Assembly (NCBI RefSeq): GCF_001659605.2
Contig: NC_035173.2
Span: 17,152,618-17,216,617, forward strand
Direction: 5' to 3'
Length of the DNA stretch: 64,000 bases
From: Manihot esculenta
Lineage: Eukaryota > Streptophyta > Magnoliopsida > Malpighiales > Euphorbiaceae
The translations under genes and the position numbers were made by a program. The notes below the pieces were generated by a model. That model was not told the DNA's origin, did not search any database, and was given only the letters and a program-made list of their open reading frames with translations. Positions within the stretch are counted from its first letter, which is position 1, and every line of letters starts with the position of its first letter. Shown piece after piece: positions 23,584-37,795 of this stretch.

Positions 23584-24892
23584 ATAATGGCATAAAAATC
23601 GAAAATTTTATTTCTTGGCACAATAAATTAGGATTTAAAAATATTTGGCAATTCTTTCCAAATTTAAATTGAAAGTGGGGGAGCATTTGTCGGTAGCAGG
23701 CCATATTGTATTTTTATATTACTCGATGCTGGACTCTACGCTACACCTTGGATAACCAAGGCGAGGTATTAATCGTTGGTTAATTAAGGTAAAATTCTTA
23801 AATGGTGTAGAAAAACCTAAAACGCTCTCATCGACGCCGTCGCTCGCTGCCGAATTTATTTTCCCCACTTCATCCTTCGCACAAAAAGTTGGCCTTCTCG
23901 CTTTGCCACCATTTTGGCCTCAGAAAAGGAGATATTGCCTTCGTGCTTTCTCCTAACTCTATTCACCTTTCGGTCCTTTATTTCTATATCTTCTCTCTCG
24001 GTGTCGTTACCTCTCCTAAAAAATTAATTATCTTTAAACTTGTGATTCTCCACCAAATTCAGCTGTCGAAACCTGTACTTGTGTTCGTCACGTCGAATGC
24101 TGCTCATACAATTCCTAATCTCAAAACATTCGTACTCGACTCTCCCGAGTTTGAATCGCTGATGATGAGTCTAGCTCACTGTGGAGAAATAGGAGGGAAG
24201 GTTTACCAATTGGACCCTGGGACAATTCTCTATCCTCACGGACTACTGGTCGAGTTAATGGAGTGGTTTTGGCTCATCGAAATTTCAGATGCATGGTGGC
24301 CCTAAGTCATGCGGTTTACACGAGGTAGATGGCAACTGCAACTTTCTTTTTTTCGTTGCCTTATGTTCATGTTCATGGTTTATGTTATTTCGTGAGAGCT
24401 TTAACTATGGGAGTGGCGGTGGTGCCCTAAGACAATGCTGACAGTAATTCAGGAGTGTAAGATAGACTGCACCGGCGGTGGTGCTGATAACTAAGGATCC
24501 TAGGTTGTTAGACGGCTAAGATTTTAGCTCTCTAGATGTTGCAGGTTGCAGCGTTGCTTCGCTTAGAAAAAGCGTAGTTGAACTATTCCGTGAGCAATTT
24601 TGAAATTTGACTTTAAGTCAGGTTAGTTAATCACCAAAGTTAGATTTTTACTATTAACCGATGGTTAATTTCTCATATTGGTTATTCAATGTGTAGCGTA
24701 TGATCCACCATTAAGTAATAAAAAAATGCAGATGGAACTTCACGTTAGCTACTGGCAAATGCTCCCCCACTTTCATTTCAAATTTGAATTGAATCGCTAA
24801 ATGTTTTTAAATCCTAACTTATTGTACCAAGTAAAATCATATTAATTAAAATGCAACAATTCATAAAGGTTTAAATTTTTTATGCCATTATC
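23584..24892 (+). pseudogene. 4CL-like element, array copy two (arms plus fragment)
   Basis: Contains both inverted-repeat arms and a ligase fragment (about 23829-24622). The frame 23889-24305 is open for 138 codons up to and through the shared box I frameshift. The part after FHVHG has an additional deletion that removes the VVSIGRFDMK region (near 24425), so this copy is more decayed downstream than copy one. Confidence 0.8.
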
Positions 24893-26191
24893 CAAAAATA
24901 TATTAAATGTCATGAAATACATGATAGTAGTTAATTGACAAAATGAGAGAAGCACCATGGTGCTTCTCCATTTCAGTTAGTTAAATAACCTTATAGGGGT
25001 GTTGGAGTTAGTGGTATTAGAGCAAATGTGTATACCTTATAGGTTCAGGTCTGGATATAACTCTACTATAGGCTTTTGTAAGTTGGCTAAGAATGTTTTT
25101 TGACATTCAACATGTGCTAGAAGATAGAGGTGATAATCTAAAGTCGTGATCGCGATAATCTATTCAATGCTACAAACGTTTGTATTGTAAGCTGCAGATT
25201 GCATTATGGAAATTGTAGCTTTGAGTGGAAATTGTGTGCATCACTTTTAAGAATCTGCTAGGATATAGTAGATGCCTTGTATCTGATGCAGTTGTACCAT
25301 GACAAGTTTCTAACTGCTATGATATGACTTCAAATAAAAGTTTATATCCTTTTAGAATAAAATACTAGAGATATTAGCAATACGGTATAGAAAAATTCTA
25401 TGAGAGCGACAATGTACTCAAAAAACATAATTGTTTTTGTGTTGTTTATCATTAAAAAGAGGAATTTTATAAATATTATGACATAAGAGAAATGAAAAAA
25501 CCGAGAGGTATGAGTAGGTGAAATAGGCTAGAATATGTTAGTGACCAATTTTCTTGTTCACTTTTTACTGTGATGATTGTTTGATATCGAAACATAGTCT
25601 TAACCTTTGAGAGAAATAAATTTGAATTATCATAATAACATATTCAAGAGTTTTAAAGAAAGTTTAATTATCTAAACATTATGTAAGAGGGGATTGAAGA
25701 TACAAGGAGAATACGCACATAAAATAAGTGATAGTTATGAGATGGTAGGTGTGATTAAGGGGTTAATTTATCTCATTAATGACATATTAGTTACTCTAGC
25801 TAGGAAAAAAATAAGGAAGATTGTAGAGTCTATCCAACTTTTAAGAACATGACATAAATAGTGTATGAATTACTAATGTACTTTTTGATAAATATTTCGA
25901 TTCATCACTTGGAAGTGGATAGAGTTGCCTTTAAGATTATATTGAAGGTCTATGTTGGAAAACCGAATTAATCACTGCAATAGTTTATTCTTTTTTCCTT
26001 TTTGGAAGTATTTTAATATTTGATAAGATTAGATAAATTATTTTGGAGGAAGTGATACTATTTGAGATAATATTGTTGTTTATTGAAAGTTTAGTTTTTA
26101 TCTATATTGGTGATATAGTTAGATTTTAAACACTTTAATCGGTACAAGTAATTATTATTGATAGATTATATTGATATCTGTCTATATATAA

Positions 26192-26230
<39 letters not shown>

Positions 26231-27062
26231 TTGAATATTGGTATTTAGTTTCTTAATTGGATTGTGCAAAGTTAGCTATGAAAATATAATTATTTATGTT
26301 TCCTTAGTTATTTCCTGGATTCTAGATATAACCCTTATTCCTCCAATAGATTATTGAATAAATGAATAAGATTATTTTTGTATAGCATAGTGTGATATTG
26401 TGGTTGATTATTAGCAAGAATAAATTATGTTAGTATAAACTTTATGTTATTATCTATTGTTAATAGCTACGTGGACGTGATCCTCTATTGGAGGTACGTA
26501 GGCAGCCTTCGGGTGCGGTCGAAATATAATATATGTTAAGACTTTAATTAGCAAATAGTAGCGATGTAAATTCAAGCCATATTAACAGATTTTCATGTTG
26601 AATAAATTACTTATTGGAAATTTAATAAGTTTAATATGACTAAAATAATTAACATACAAATAATTATATTTATAAGATTATAGAAAAAAATAAAGCCACA
26701 AAAGAAATCACTGAATTAGCTAAGATATAGGAGAACAATTTTGATAAAGAGACTATGAGTGAATTAGACCCTTAATATTGCCAAAACTTGACTATAACTT
26801 AGGATAGAAGCATACAAAAGTACCTAAAATGAATAACTTGGAAAGCTTGTCAAAGGAACGAAAATTGGCATGCAAATAGGTGCAATTTGTGATATAAAAC
26901 AACAATTGAAAGGCAGTGTCACAGTCTAGATACAAAACGTAAGTTGGCATTTGAAAGGCAGTGTCGTAGTTCAGTTATAAGGCATAAAGGAAGTGTTGCA
27001 CCTATCCCAAATCCTCATTCACTAGCAGACTAAATGAAATTGTTTCTTGAAAAAATAAAGAA

Positions 27063-28392
27063 TAGTGGCATAAAAATCCAAAATTTTATTTCTTGGCACA
27101 ATAAATTAGGATTTAATAATATTTGGCGATTCTTTACAAATTTGAATTGAAAGTGGGGGAGCATCTGTCGGTAGCAGGCCATATTGTATTTTTATATTAC
27201 TTGATGCTGGTCTCTACGCTACACCTTGGATAACCAAGGCGAGGTATTAATCGTTGGTTAATTAAGGTAAAATTCTTAAATGGTGTAGAAAAACCTAAAA
27301 CGCTGTCATCGACGCCGTCGCTCGATGCCGAATTTATTTTCCCGACTTCGTCCTTCGCACAAAAAGTTGGCCTTCTCGCTTCACCACCATTTTGGCCTCA
27401 GAAAAGGAGATATTGCCTTCGTGCTTTCTCCTAATTCTATTCACTTTTCGGTCCTTTCTTTCTATATCTTCTCTCTCGGTGTCGTTACCTCTCCTAAAAA
27501 ATCAATTATCTTTAAACTTGAGATTCTCCACCAAATTCAGCTGTCGAAACCTGTACTTGTGTTCGTCACGTCGAATGCTGCTCATACAATTCCTAATCTC
27601 AAAACAATCGTACTCGACTCTCTCGAGTTTGAATCGCTCATGATGAGTCTAGCTCACTGTGGAGAAATGGAAGGAGGGAAGGTTTACCAATTGGACCCTC
27701 GGACAATTCTCTATCCTCACGGACTACTGGTCGAGTTAATGGAGTGGTTTTGGCTCATCGAAATTTCAGATGCATGGTGGCCCTAAGTCATGCGGTTTAC
27801 ACGAGCTGGATGGCAGCTGCAACTTTCTTTTTTTTTCGTTGCCTTATTTTCATGTTTATGGTTTATGTTATTACGTGAGAGGTTTAACTATGGGAGTGGC
27901 GGTGGTGTGCATAGGCAGATTTGATATGAAGACAATGTTGATAGTAATTCAGGAGTGTAAGATAGACAGCACCGGTGGTGGTGCTAATAACTAAGGATCC
28001 TAGGTTGTTAGACGGCTAAGATTTTAGCTCTCTAGATGTTGCAGGTTGCAGCGTTGCTACGCTTAGAAAAAGCGTAGTTGAACTGTTCCGTGAACAATTT
28101 CGAAATTTCACTTTAAGTGAGGTTAGTTAAACACCAAACTTGGATTTTTACCATTAACCGGTGGTTAATTTCTCATATTGGCTATTCAATGTGTAGCGTA
28201 TGATCCACCATTAAGTAATAAAAAAATACAGATGGAACGTCACGTTAGCTACCGGCAAATGCTCCCCCACTTTCATTTCAAATTTGAATTGAATCGCTGA
28301 ATGTTTTTAAATCCTAACTTATTGTACTAAGTAAAATCATTTTAATTAAAATGTAAAAATTCATAAAGGTTTAAATTTTTTATGCCATTATC
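27063..28392 (+). pseudogene. 4CL-like element, array copy three
   Basis: The best-preserved copy: 27325-27786 is open for 153 codons starting MPNLFSRLRPSHKK, and 27770-27994 continues with FHVYGLCYYVRG and GRFDMK in another frame. Both arms are present. It shares with copy four the GGACCCTCGGACAATT variant and CATGATGAG/CATGAG instead of GATGATGAG, marking the two as close relatives. Confidence 0.8.
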
Positions 28393-30497
28393 CAAAAATA
28401 TATTAAATGTCATGAAATACATGATAATAGTTAATTGACAAAATGAGAGAAGCACCACGGTACTTTTCCATTTCGGTTAGTTAAATAACCTTATAGGGGT
28501 GTTGGAGTTAGTGGTATTAGAGCTAACGTTTAGGCCTTTCTAGGTGTTAAGGAGAAGGAACAAGTATAAGCAAATGTGTATACCTTATAGGTTAAGGTCT
28601 TGATATAACTCTACTATAGGCTTTTGTAAGTTGGCTAAGAATGTTATTTGACATTCAACCTGTGTTAGAAGATAGAGGTGATAGTCTAAAGTCGTGATCG
28701 CGATAATCTATTCGACGCTACCAATGTTTGTATTGTAAGCTGCAGATTACATTATGGACATTTAAGCATTGAGTGGAAATTGTGTGCATCACTTTTAAGA
28801 ATCTGCTAGGATATAGTAGATGCCTTATATCTGATGCAGTTGTACCATGACAAGTTTCTAACTGCTATGAACTGACTTCAAATAAAAGTTTATATTCTTT
28901 TAGAATAAAATACTAGAGATATTAGCAATAAGGTATAGAAAAATTCTATGAGAGCGACAATGTACTCAAAAAACATAAATATTTTTGTGTTGCTTATCAT
29001 TAAAAAGAGGAATTTTATAAATATTATGATATAAGAGAAATGAAAAAAAGGAGAGGTATGAGTAGGTGGAATAGGCTAGAACATGTTAGTGACCAATCTT
29101 CTTGTTCACTTTTTACTGTGATGATTGTTTGATGTCGAAACATAGTCTTAACCTTCGAGAGAAATAAATTTGAATTATCATAATAACGGATTCAAGAGTT
29201 TTAAAGAAAGTTTAATTATCTAAACATTATGTAAGAGAGGATTGAAGATACAAGGAAAATAGGCACATAAAATAGGTGATAGTTATGAGATGGTAGGTGT
29301 GATTAAGGGGTTAATTTATCTCATTAATAACATATTAGTTGCTCTAGCTAGGAAAAAAATACGGAAGATTGTAGAGTCTATCAAACTTTTAAGAACATGA
29401 CATAAATAGCGTATGAATTCCTAATGTACTTTTTGGTAAATATTTCGATTCATCACTTGGAAGTGGATAGAGTTGCCTTTAAGATTATATTGAAGGTCTA
29501 TGTTGGAAAACCGAATTAATCACTGCAATAGTTTATTCTTTTTTCCTTTTTGGAAGCATTTTTATATTTGATAAGATTAGATAAATTATTTTGGAGGAAG
29601 TGATATTATTTGAGATAATATTGTTATTTATTCGAAGTTTAGTTTTTATCTATATTGGTGATATAGTTAGATTTTAAACACTTTAATCGGTACAAGTAAT
29701 TATTATAGACAGGTTATATTGATATCTGTTTATATATAAATATGTGTATATATATATATATATATATATCTTTTGAATATTGGTATTTAGTTTCTTAATT
29801 GGATTGTGCAAAGTTAGCTATGAAAATATAATTATTTATGTTTCCTTAGTTATTTCCTGGATTCTAGATATAACCCTTATTCCTCCAATAGATTATTGAA
29901 TAAATGAATAAGATTATTTTTGTATAGCATAGTGTGATATTGCGGTTGATTATTAGCAAGAATAAATTATGTTAGTATAAACTTTATGTTATTATCTATT
30001 GTTAAGAGCTACGTGGACCTGATCTTCTATTGGAGGTACGTAGGCAGCCTTCGGGTGCGGTCGAAATATAATATATATTAAGACTTTAATTAGCAAATAG
30101 TAGCGATGTAAATTCAAGCCATATTAACAGATTTTCATGTTGAATAAATTACTTATTAGAAATTTAATAAGTTTAATATGACTAAAATAATTAACATACA
30201 AATAATTATATTTATAAGATTATAGAAAAAAATAAATCCACAAAAGAAATTACTGAATTAGCTAAGATATAGGAGAACAATTTTGATAAAGAGACTATGA
30301 GTGAATTAGACCTTTAATATTGCCAAAACTTGACTATAACTTAGGATAGAAGCATACAGAAGTACCTAAAATGAATAACTTGGAAAGCTTGTCAAAGGAA
30401 CGAAAATTGGCATGCGAATAGGTGCAATTTGTGATATAAAACAACAATTTAAAGGCAGTGTCACAGTCTAGATACAAAACGTAAGTTGGCATTTGAA

Positions 30498-31442
30498 ATT
30501 GTTTCGGTCCTTTCTTTCTATATCTTCTCTTTCGGTGTCGTTACCTCTCCTAAAAAATCAATTATCTTTAAACTTGAGATTCTCCACCAAATTCAGCTGT
30601 CGAAACCTGTACTTGTGTTAGTCAAGTCGAATGCTGCTCATACAATTCCTAATCTCAAAATAATTGTACTCGACTCTCCCGAGTTTGAATCGCTCATGAG
30701 TCTAGCTCACTGTGGGGAAATGGAAGGAGGGAAGGTTTACCAATTGGACCCTCGGACAATTCTCTATCCTCACGGACTACTGGTCGAGTTAACGGAGTGG
30801 TTTTGGCTCATCGAAATTTCAGATGCATGGTGGCCCTAAGTCATGCGGTTTACACGAGCTGGATGGCAGCTGCAACTTTCTTTTTTTTTTGTTTCCTTAT
30901 TTTCATGTTTATGGTTTATGTTATTCCGTGAGAGGTTTAACTATGGGAGTGGCGGTGGTGTGCATAGGTAGATTTGATATGAAGACAATGCTGATAGTAA
31001 TTCAGGAGTGTAAGACAGACTGCACCGGTGGTGGTGCTGATAACTAAGGATCCTAGGTTGTTAGACGGCTAAGATTTTAGCTCTCTAGATGTTGCAGGTT
31101 GCAGCGTTGCTACGCTTAGAAAAAGCGTAGTTGAACTGTTCCGTGAACAATTTCGAAATTTCACTTTAAGTGAGGTTAGTTAAACACTAAACTTGGATTT
31201 TTACCATTAACCGGTGGTTAATTTCTCATATTCGCTATTCAATGTGTAGCATATGATCCACCATTAAGTAATAAAAAAAACAGATGGAACGTCACGTTAG
31301 CTACCGGCAAGTGCTACCCCACTTGCATTTCAAATTTGAATTCAATTCTAAATGTTTTTAAATCCTAACTTATTGTACCAAGTAAAATCATTTTAATTAA
31401 AATGCAAAAATTCATAAAGGTTTAAATTTTTTATGCCATTAT
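30498..31442 (+). pseudogene. 4CL-like element, array copy four, left arm deleted
   Basis: At about 30498 the unit jumps from the GGCATTTGAAA repeat straight to TTTCGGTCCTTTC within the ligase fragment, removing the left inverted-repeat arm and the fragment start. The right arm is kept. A second deletion at about 31545 fuses ACCTTATA to AGGTATAG and removes about 0.4 kb of spacer, which explains the short period of this unit. Confidence 0.8.
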
Positions 31443-33211
31443 CCAAAAATATATTAAATGTCATGAAATACATGATAATAGTTAATTGACAAAATGAGAG
31501 AAGCACAACGGTACTTTTCCATTTCAGTTAGTTAAATAACCTTATAAGGTATAGAAAAATTCTATGAGAGCGACTATGTACTCAAAAAACATAATTGTTT
31601 TTGTGTTGTTTATCATTAAAAAGAGGAATTTTATAAATATTATGATATAAGAGAAATGAAAAAAAGGAGAGGTATGAGTAGGTGAAATAGGCTAAAACAT
31701 GTTAGTGACCAATCTTCTTGTTCACTTTTTACTGTGATGATTGTTTGACGTCGAAACATAGTCTTAACCTTCGAGAGAAATAAATTTGAATTATTATAGT
31801 AACAGATTCAAGAGTTTTAAAGAAAGTTTAATTATCTAAACATTATGTAAGAGGGGATTGAAGATACAAGGAAAATACGCACATAAAATAGGTGATAGTT
31901 ACGAGATGGTAGGTGTGATTAAGGGGTTAATTTATCTCATTAATAACATATTAGTTACTCTAGCTAGGAAAAAAATACGGAAGATTGTAGAGTCTATCAA
32001 ACTTTTAAGAACATGACATAAATAGTGTATGAATTCCTAATGTACTTTTTGATAAATATTTCGATTCATCACTTGGAAGTGGATAGAATTGCCTTTAAGA
32101 TTATATTGAAGGTCTATGTTGGAAAATCGAATTAATCACTGCAATAGATTATTCTTTTTTTCTTTTCAGAAGTATTATTATATTTGATAAGATTAGATAA
32201 ATTATTTTGGAGGAAGTGATATTATTTGAGATAATATTGTTATTTATTCGAAGTTTAGTTTTTATCTATATTGGTGATATAGTTAGATTTTTAACACTTT
32301 AATCGGTACAAGCAATTATTATTGATAGGTTATATTGATATCTGTTTCTATGTAAATATGTGTATATATATTTATATATGTTTTGAATATTGGTATTTAG
32401 TTTCTTAATTGGATTGTGCAAAGTTAGCTATGAAAATATAATTATTTATGTTTCCTTAGTTATTTCCTGGATTCTAGATATAACCCTTATTCCTCCAATA
32501 GCTTATTGAATAAATGAATAAAATTATTTTTGTATAGCATCTGTGATATTGTGGTTGATTATTAGCAAGAATAAATTATGTTAGTATAAACTTTATGTTA
32601 CTATCTATTGTTAAGAGCTACGTGGACCTGATCCTCTATTGGAGGTACGTAGGCAGCCTTCGGGTGCGGTCGAAATATAATATATGTTAAGACTTTAATT
32701 AGCAAATGGTACCGATGTAAATTCAAGCCATATTAATAGATTTTCATGTTGAATAAATTACTTATTGGAAATTTAATAAGTTTAATATGACTAAAATAAT
32801 TAACATACAAATAATTATATTTATAAGATTATAGAAAAAAATAAAGCCACAAAAGAAATCACTGAATTAGAAAAGATATAGGAGAACAATTTTGATAAAG
32901 AGACTATGAGTGAATTAGACCCTTAATATTGCCAAAACATTACTATAACTTAGGATACAAGCATACAGAGTACCTAAAATGAATAACTTGGAAAGCTTGT
33001 CAAAGGAACGAAAATTGGCATGCGAATAGGTGCAATTTGTGATATAAAACAGCAATTGAAAGGCAGAGTCGCAGTCTAGATATAGAACGTAAGTTGGCAT
33101 TTGAAAGGCAGTGCCGTAGTTCAGTTATGAGGCATAGACGAATTGTCACACCTATTCCAAATCCTCATTCACTAGCAGACTAAATGAAATTATTGCTTGA
33201 AAAAATAAAGA

Positions 33212-34516
33212 ATAATGGCATAAAAATCATTCTTGGCACAATAAACTAGGATTTAAAAATATTTAGCGATTCTTTCCAAATTTGAATTGAAAATGGGGGA
33301 GCACCTATCGGTAGCAGGCCATATTGTATTTTTTTATTACTTGATGCTGGACTCCACGCTACACCTTGGATAACCAAGGCGGGGTATTAATCGTTGGTTA
33401 ATTAAGGTAAAATTCTTAAATGGTGTAGAAAAACCTAAAACGCACTCATCGAAGCTGTCGCTCGCTACCGAATTTATTTTCCCGACTTCGTCCTCTGCAC
33501 AAAAAGTTGGCCTTCTCGCTTCACCACTATTTTGGCCTCAAAAAAGTAGATATTGCCTTTGTGCTTTCTCCTAACTCTATTCACCTTTCAATCCTTTATT
33601 TCTATATCTTCTCTCTCGGTGTCGTTACCTCTCCTAAAAAATCAAGTATCTTTAAACTTGAGATTCTCCACCAAATTCAGCTGTCGAAACCTGTACTTGT
33701 GTTCGTCACGTCGAATGCTGCTCATTCAATTCCTAATCTCAAAACAATCGTACTCGACTCTCCCGAGTTTGAATCGCTGACGATGAGTCTAGCCGGAAGG
33801 AGGGAAGGTTTACCATTTGGACCCTAGGACAATTCTCTATCCTCACGGGCTAGTGGTCGAGTTAATGGAGTTGTTTTGGCTCTTCGAAATTTCAGATGCT
33901 TGGTGGCCCTAAGTCATGCGGTTTACACGAGCTGGATGGCAGCTGCAACTTTCTTTTTTTCCGTTGCCTTATTTTCATGTTTATAGTTTATGTTATTTCG
34001 TGAGAGTTTTAACTATGGGAGTGGCGGTGGTGTCCATAGGTAAATTTGCTATGAAGATAATGTTGACAGTAATTCAAGAGTGAAAGATAGATTGCACCCG
34101 CGGTGGTGCTGATAACTAAGGATCCTAGGTTGTTAGACGGCTAAGATTTTAGCTCTCTAGATGTTGTAGGTTGCAGCGTTGCTTCGCTTAGGAAAAGCGT
34201 AGTTGAACTGTTCCGTGAACAATTTCGAAATTTGACTTTATGTCAGGTTAGTTAAACACCAAACTTGGATTTTTACCATTAACCGGTGGTTAATTTCTCA
34301 TATTGGTTATTCAATGTGTAGCGTATGATCCACCATTAAGTAATAAAAAAATACAGATGGAACGTCACGTTAGCTACCGGCAAATGCTCCCCCGCTTTCA
34401 TTTCAAATTTGAATTGAATTGCTAATTGTTTTTAAATCCTAACTTATTGTACCAAGTAAAATCATTTTAATTAAATGCAAAAATTCATAAAGGTTTAAAT
34501 TTTTTATGCCATTATC
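33212..34516 (+). pseudogene. 4CL-like element, array copy five
   Basis: Both arms are present. The ligase fragment (about 33449-34248) lacks the 18 or so bases that encode LAHCGEM in the others (GAGTCTAGCCGGAAGG at 33784), a deletion shared only with copy six. The open stretch ends at 33827. Confidence 0.8.
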
Positions 34517-36731
34517 CAAAAATATATTAAATGTCATGAAATACATCATAATAGTTAATTGACAAAAGGAGAGAAGCACCACAGTACTTCTCCGTTTCGG
34601 TTAGTCAAAGAACCTTATAGGGGTGTTGGAGTTGGTGGTATTAGAGCTAACGTTTAGGCCTTTTCTAGGTTTTAAGGAGAAGAAACAAGTATAAGGAAAT
34701 GTGTATACCTTATAGGTTAAGGTCTGGATATAACTCTACTATAGGCTTTTGTAAGTTGGCTAAGAATGTTATTTGACATTCAACATGTGTTAGAAGATAC
34801 AGGTGATAGTCTAAAGTCGTGATCGCGATAATCTATTCAATGCTACAAATGTTTGTATTGTAAGCTGCAGATTGCATTATGGACATTGGAGCATTGAGTG
34901 GAAATTGTGTGCATCACTTTTAAGAATCTGCTAGGATATAGTAGATGCCTTATATCTAATGCAGTTGTACCATGACAAGTTTCTAACTGCTGTGAATTGA
35001 CTTCGAATAAAAGTTTATATCCTTTTAGAATAAAATACTAGAGATATTAGCAATAAGGTATAGAGATTTTATATGAGAGCGACAATGTACTCAAAAAACA
35101 TAATTATTTTTGTGTTGTTTATCATTAAAAAGAGGAATTTTATAAATATTATGATATAAGAGAAATGAAAAAAAGGAGAGGTATGAGTAGGTGAAATAGG
35201 CTAGAACATGTTAGTGACCAATCTTCTTGTTCACTTTTTACTGTGATGATTGTTTGATATCGAAACATAGTCTTATCCTTCGAGAGAAATAAAGTTGAAT
35301 TATCATAATAACAGATTCAAGAGTTTTAAAGAAAGTATAATTATCTAAACATTATGTAAGAGGAGATTGAAGATACAAGGAGAATACGCACATAAAATAA
35401 GTGATAGTTATGAGATGGTAGGTGTGATTAAGGGGTTAATTTATCTCATTAATGACATATTAGTTACTCTAGCTAGGAAAAAAATAAGAAAGATTGTAGA
35501 GTCTATCCAACTTTTAAGAACATGACATAGATAGTGTATGATTTCGTAATGTACTTTTTGATAAATATTTCGATTCATCACTTGGAAGTGGATAGGGTTG
35601 CCTTTAAGATTATATTGAAGGTCTATGTTTAAAAACCGAATTAATCACTGCAATAGTTTATTCTTTTTTCCTTTTTAGAAGCATTATTATATTTGATAAG
35701 ATTAGATAAATTATTTTGGCGGAATTGATATTATTTGAGATAATATTGTTGTTTATTGGAAGTTTAGTTTTTATCTATATTGATGATATAGTTAGATTTT
35801 AAACACTTTAATCGGTACAAGTAATTATTATTGATAGGTTATATTGATATCTGTTTACATATAAATATGTGTATATATATATATATATGTTTTGAATATT
35901 GGTATTTAGTTTCTTAATACGATTGTGCAAAGTATAGCTATGAAAATATGAAAATATAATTATTTATGTTTCCTTAGTTATTTACTAGATTCCAGATATA
36001 ACCCTTATTCCTCCAATAGATTATTGAATAAATGAATAAGATTATTTTTGTATAGCATAGTGTGATATTGTGGTTGATTATTAGCAAGAAAAAATTATGT
36101 TAGTATAAACTTTATGTTATTATCTATTGTTAAGAGCTACGTGGACCTGATCCTCTATTGGAGGTACGTAGGCAGGCTTCGGGTGCGGTCCAAATATAAC
36201 ATATGTTAAGATTTTAATCAGCAAATAGTAGCGATGTAAATTCAAGCCATATTAATAGATTTTTATTTTGAATAAATTACTTATTGGAAATTTAATAAGT
36301 TTAATATGACTAAAATAATTAACATATATATAATTATATTTATAAGAGTATAGATAAAAATAAAGCCACAAAAGAAATCACTGAATTAGATAAGATATAG
36401 GAGAACAATTTTCATAAAGTGACCATGAGTGAATTAGACCCTTAATATTGCCAAAACTTGATTATAACTTAGGATAGAAGCATACAGAAGTACCTAAAAT
36501 GAATAACTTGGAAAGCTTGTCAAAGGAACGAAAATTGGCATGCGAATAGGTGCGATTTGGGATATAGAACAGCAATTGAAAGGCAGTGTCACAATCTAGA
36601 TATAAAACGTAAGTTGGCATTTGAAAGGCAGTGTCGTAGTTCAGTTATAAGGCATAGACGAAGTGTCACACCTATCCCAAATCCTCATTTACTAGCAAAC
36701 TAAATGAAATTGTTTCTTGAAAAAATAAAGA

Positions 36732-37582
36732 ATAATGGCATAAAAATCCAAAATTTTATTTCTTGGTACAATAAATTAGGATTTAAAAATATTTGGCGAT
36801 TCTTTACAAATTTGAATTGAAAGTGGGGGAGTATCTGTCGGTAGCAGGCCATATTGTATTTTTATATTACTTGATGCTGGACTGTACGCTACACCATGGA
36901 TAACCAAGGCGAGGTATTAATCGTTGGTTAATTAAGGTAAAATTCTTAAATGGTGTAGAAAAACGTAAAACGCTCTCATCGACGCCGTCGCTCGCTGCCG
37001 AATTTATTTTCCTGACTTCGTCCTTCGCACAAAAAGTTGGCCTTCTTGCTTCACCACCATTTTGGCCTCGGAAAAGTAGATATTGCCTTTGTGCTTTCTG
37101 CTAACTCTATTCAGCTTTCGGTCCTTTATTTCTATATCTTCTCTCTCGGTGTCGTTACCTCGCCTAAAAAATCAAGTATCTTTAAACTTGAGATTCTCCA
37201 CCAAATTCAGCTGTCGAAACCTGTACTTGTGTTCGTCATGTCGAATGCTGCTCATACAATTCATAATCTCAAAACAATCGTACTTGACTCTCCCGAGTTT
37301 GAATTGCTGACGATGAGTCTAGCTGGAAGGAGGGAAGGTTTACCAATTGGACCCTGGGACAATTCTCTATCCTCACGGACTATTGGTCGAGTTAATGGAG
37401 TTGTTTTGGCTCATCGAAATTTCAGATGCATGGTGGCCCTAAGTCATGCGGTTTACACGAGCTAGATGGCAGTTGCAACTTGCTTTTTTTCCGTTGCCTT
37501 ATTTTCATGTTTATAGTTTATGTTACTTCGTGAGAGTTTTAACTATGGGCGTGGCGGTGGTGTCCACAGGTAGATTTGATAT
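36732..37582 (+). pseudogene. 4CL-like element, array copy six, right part lost
   Basis: The left arm and the ligase fragment up to GGTAGATTTGATAT are present; then the copia LTR starts at 37583. Here the frame 37037-37465 is open across the site of box I because the 18-base deletion near 37322 shifts the frame, so the readable text becomes INGVVLAHRNF-like (VNGVVLAHRNFRCMVALSHAVY). The right arm and about 0.8 kb of unit are missing on the far side of the copia element. Confidence 0.8.
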
Positions 37583-37782
37583 TGTTGACTTATTTGCTAA
37601 TCCTAATTGATTCTAGAGATTTGATTTGATTTGATTAGGATCCTTAATTATCTCTGTAATTATTATTTGATTATTTGCTTCCTGTTTAGATATGATTCTT
37701 TGTGTATAAATAGCCATGTAGACATATTGTACAAATCAAGAGTGAAATACAAGAATACTCAAAATTTTCCCAAAAATCTTCA
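37583..37782 (+). mobile_element. Copia 5' LTR (200 bp)
   Basis: Begins TGTTGACTTATTTGC, ends AAAATCTTCA. A TATA-like GTGTATAAATAGCC at about 37702-37715 is the likely promoter, so transcription would start close to 37740. Confidence 0.9.
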
Positions 37783-37795
37783 TGGTATCAGAGCC
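37783..37795 (+). promoter_or_regulatory. Primer-binding site, initiator tRNA-Met
   Basis: TGGTATCAGAGCC follows the LTR directly and is complementary to the 3' end of plant initiator tRNA-Met, the common primer for copia elements. Confidence 0.92.
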
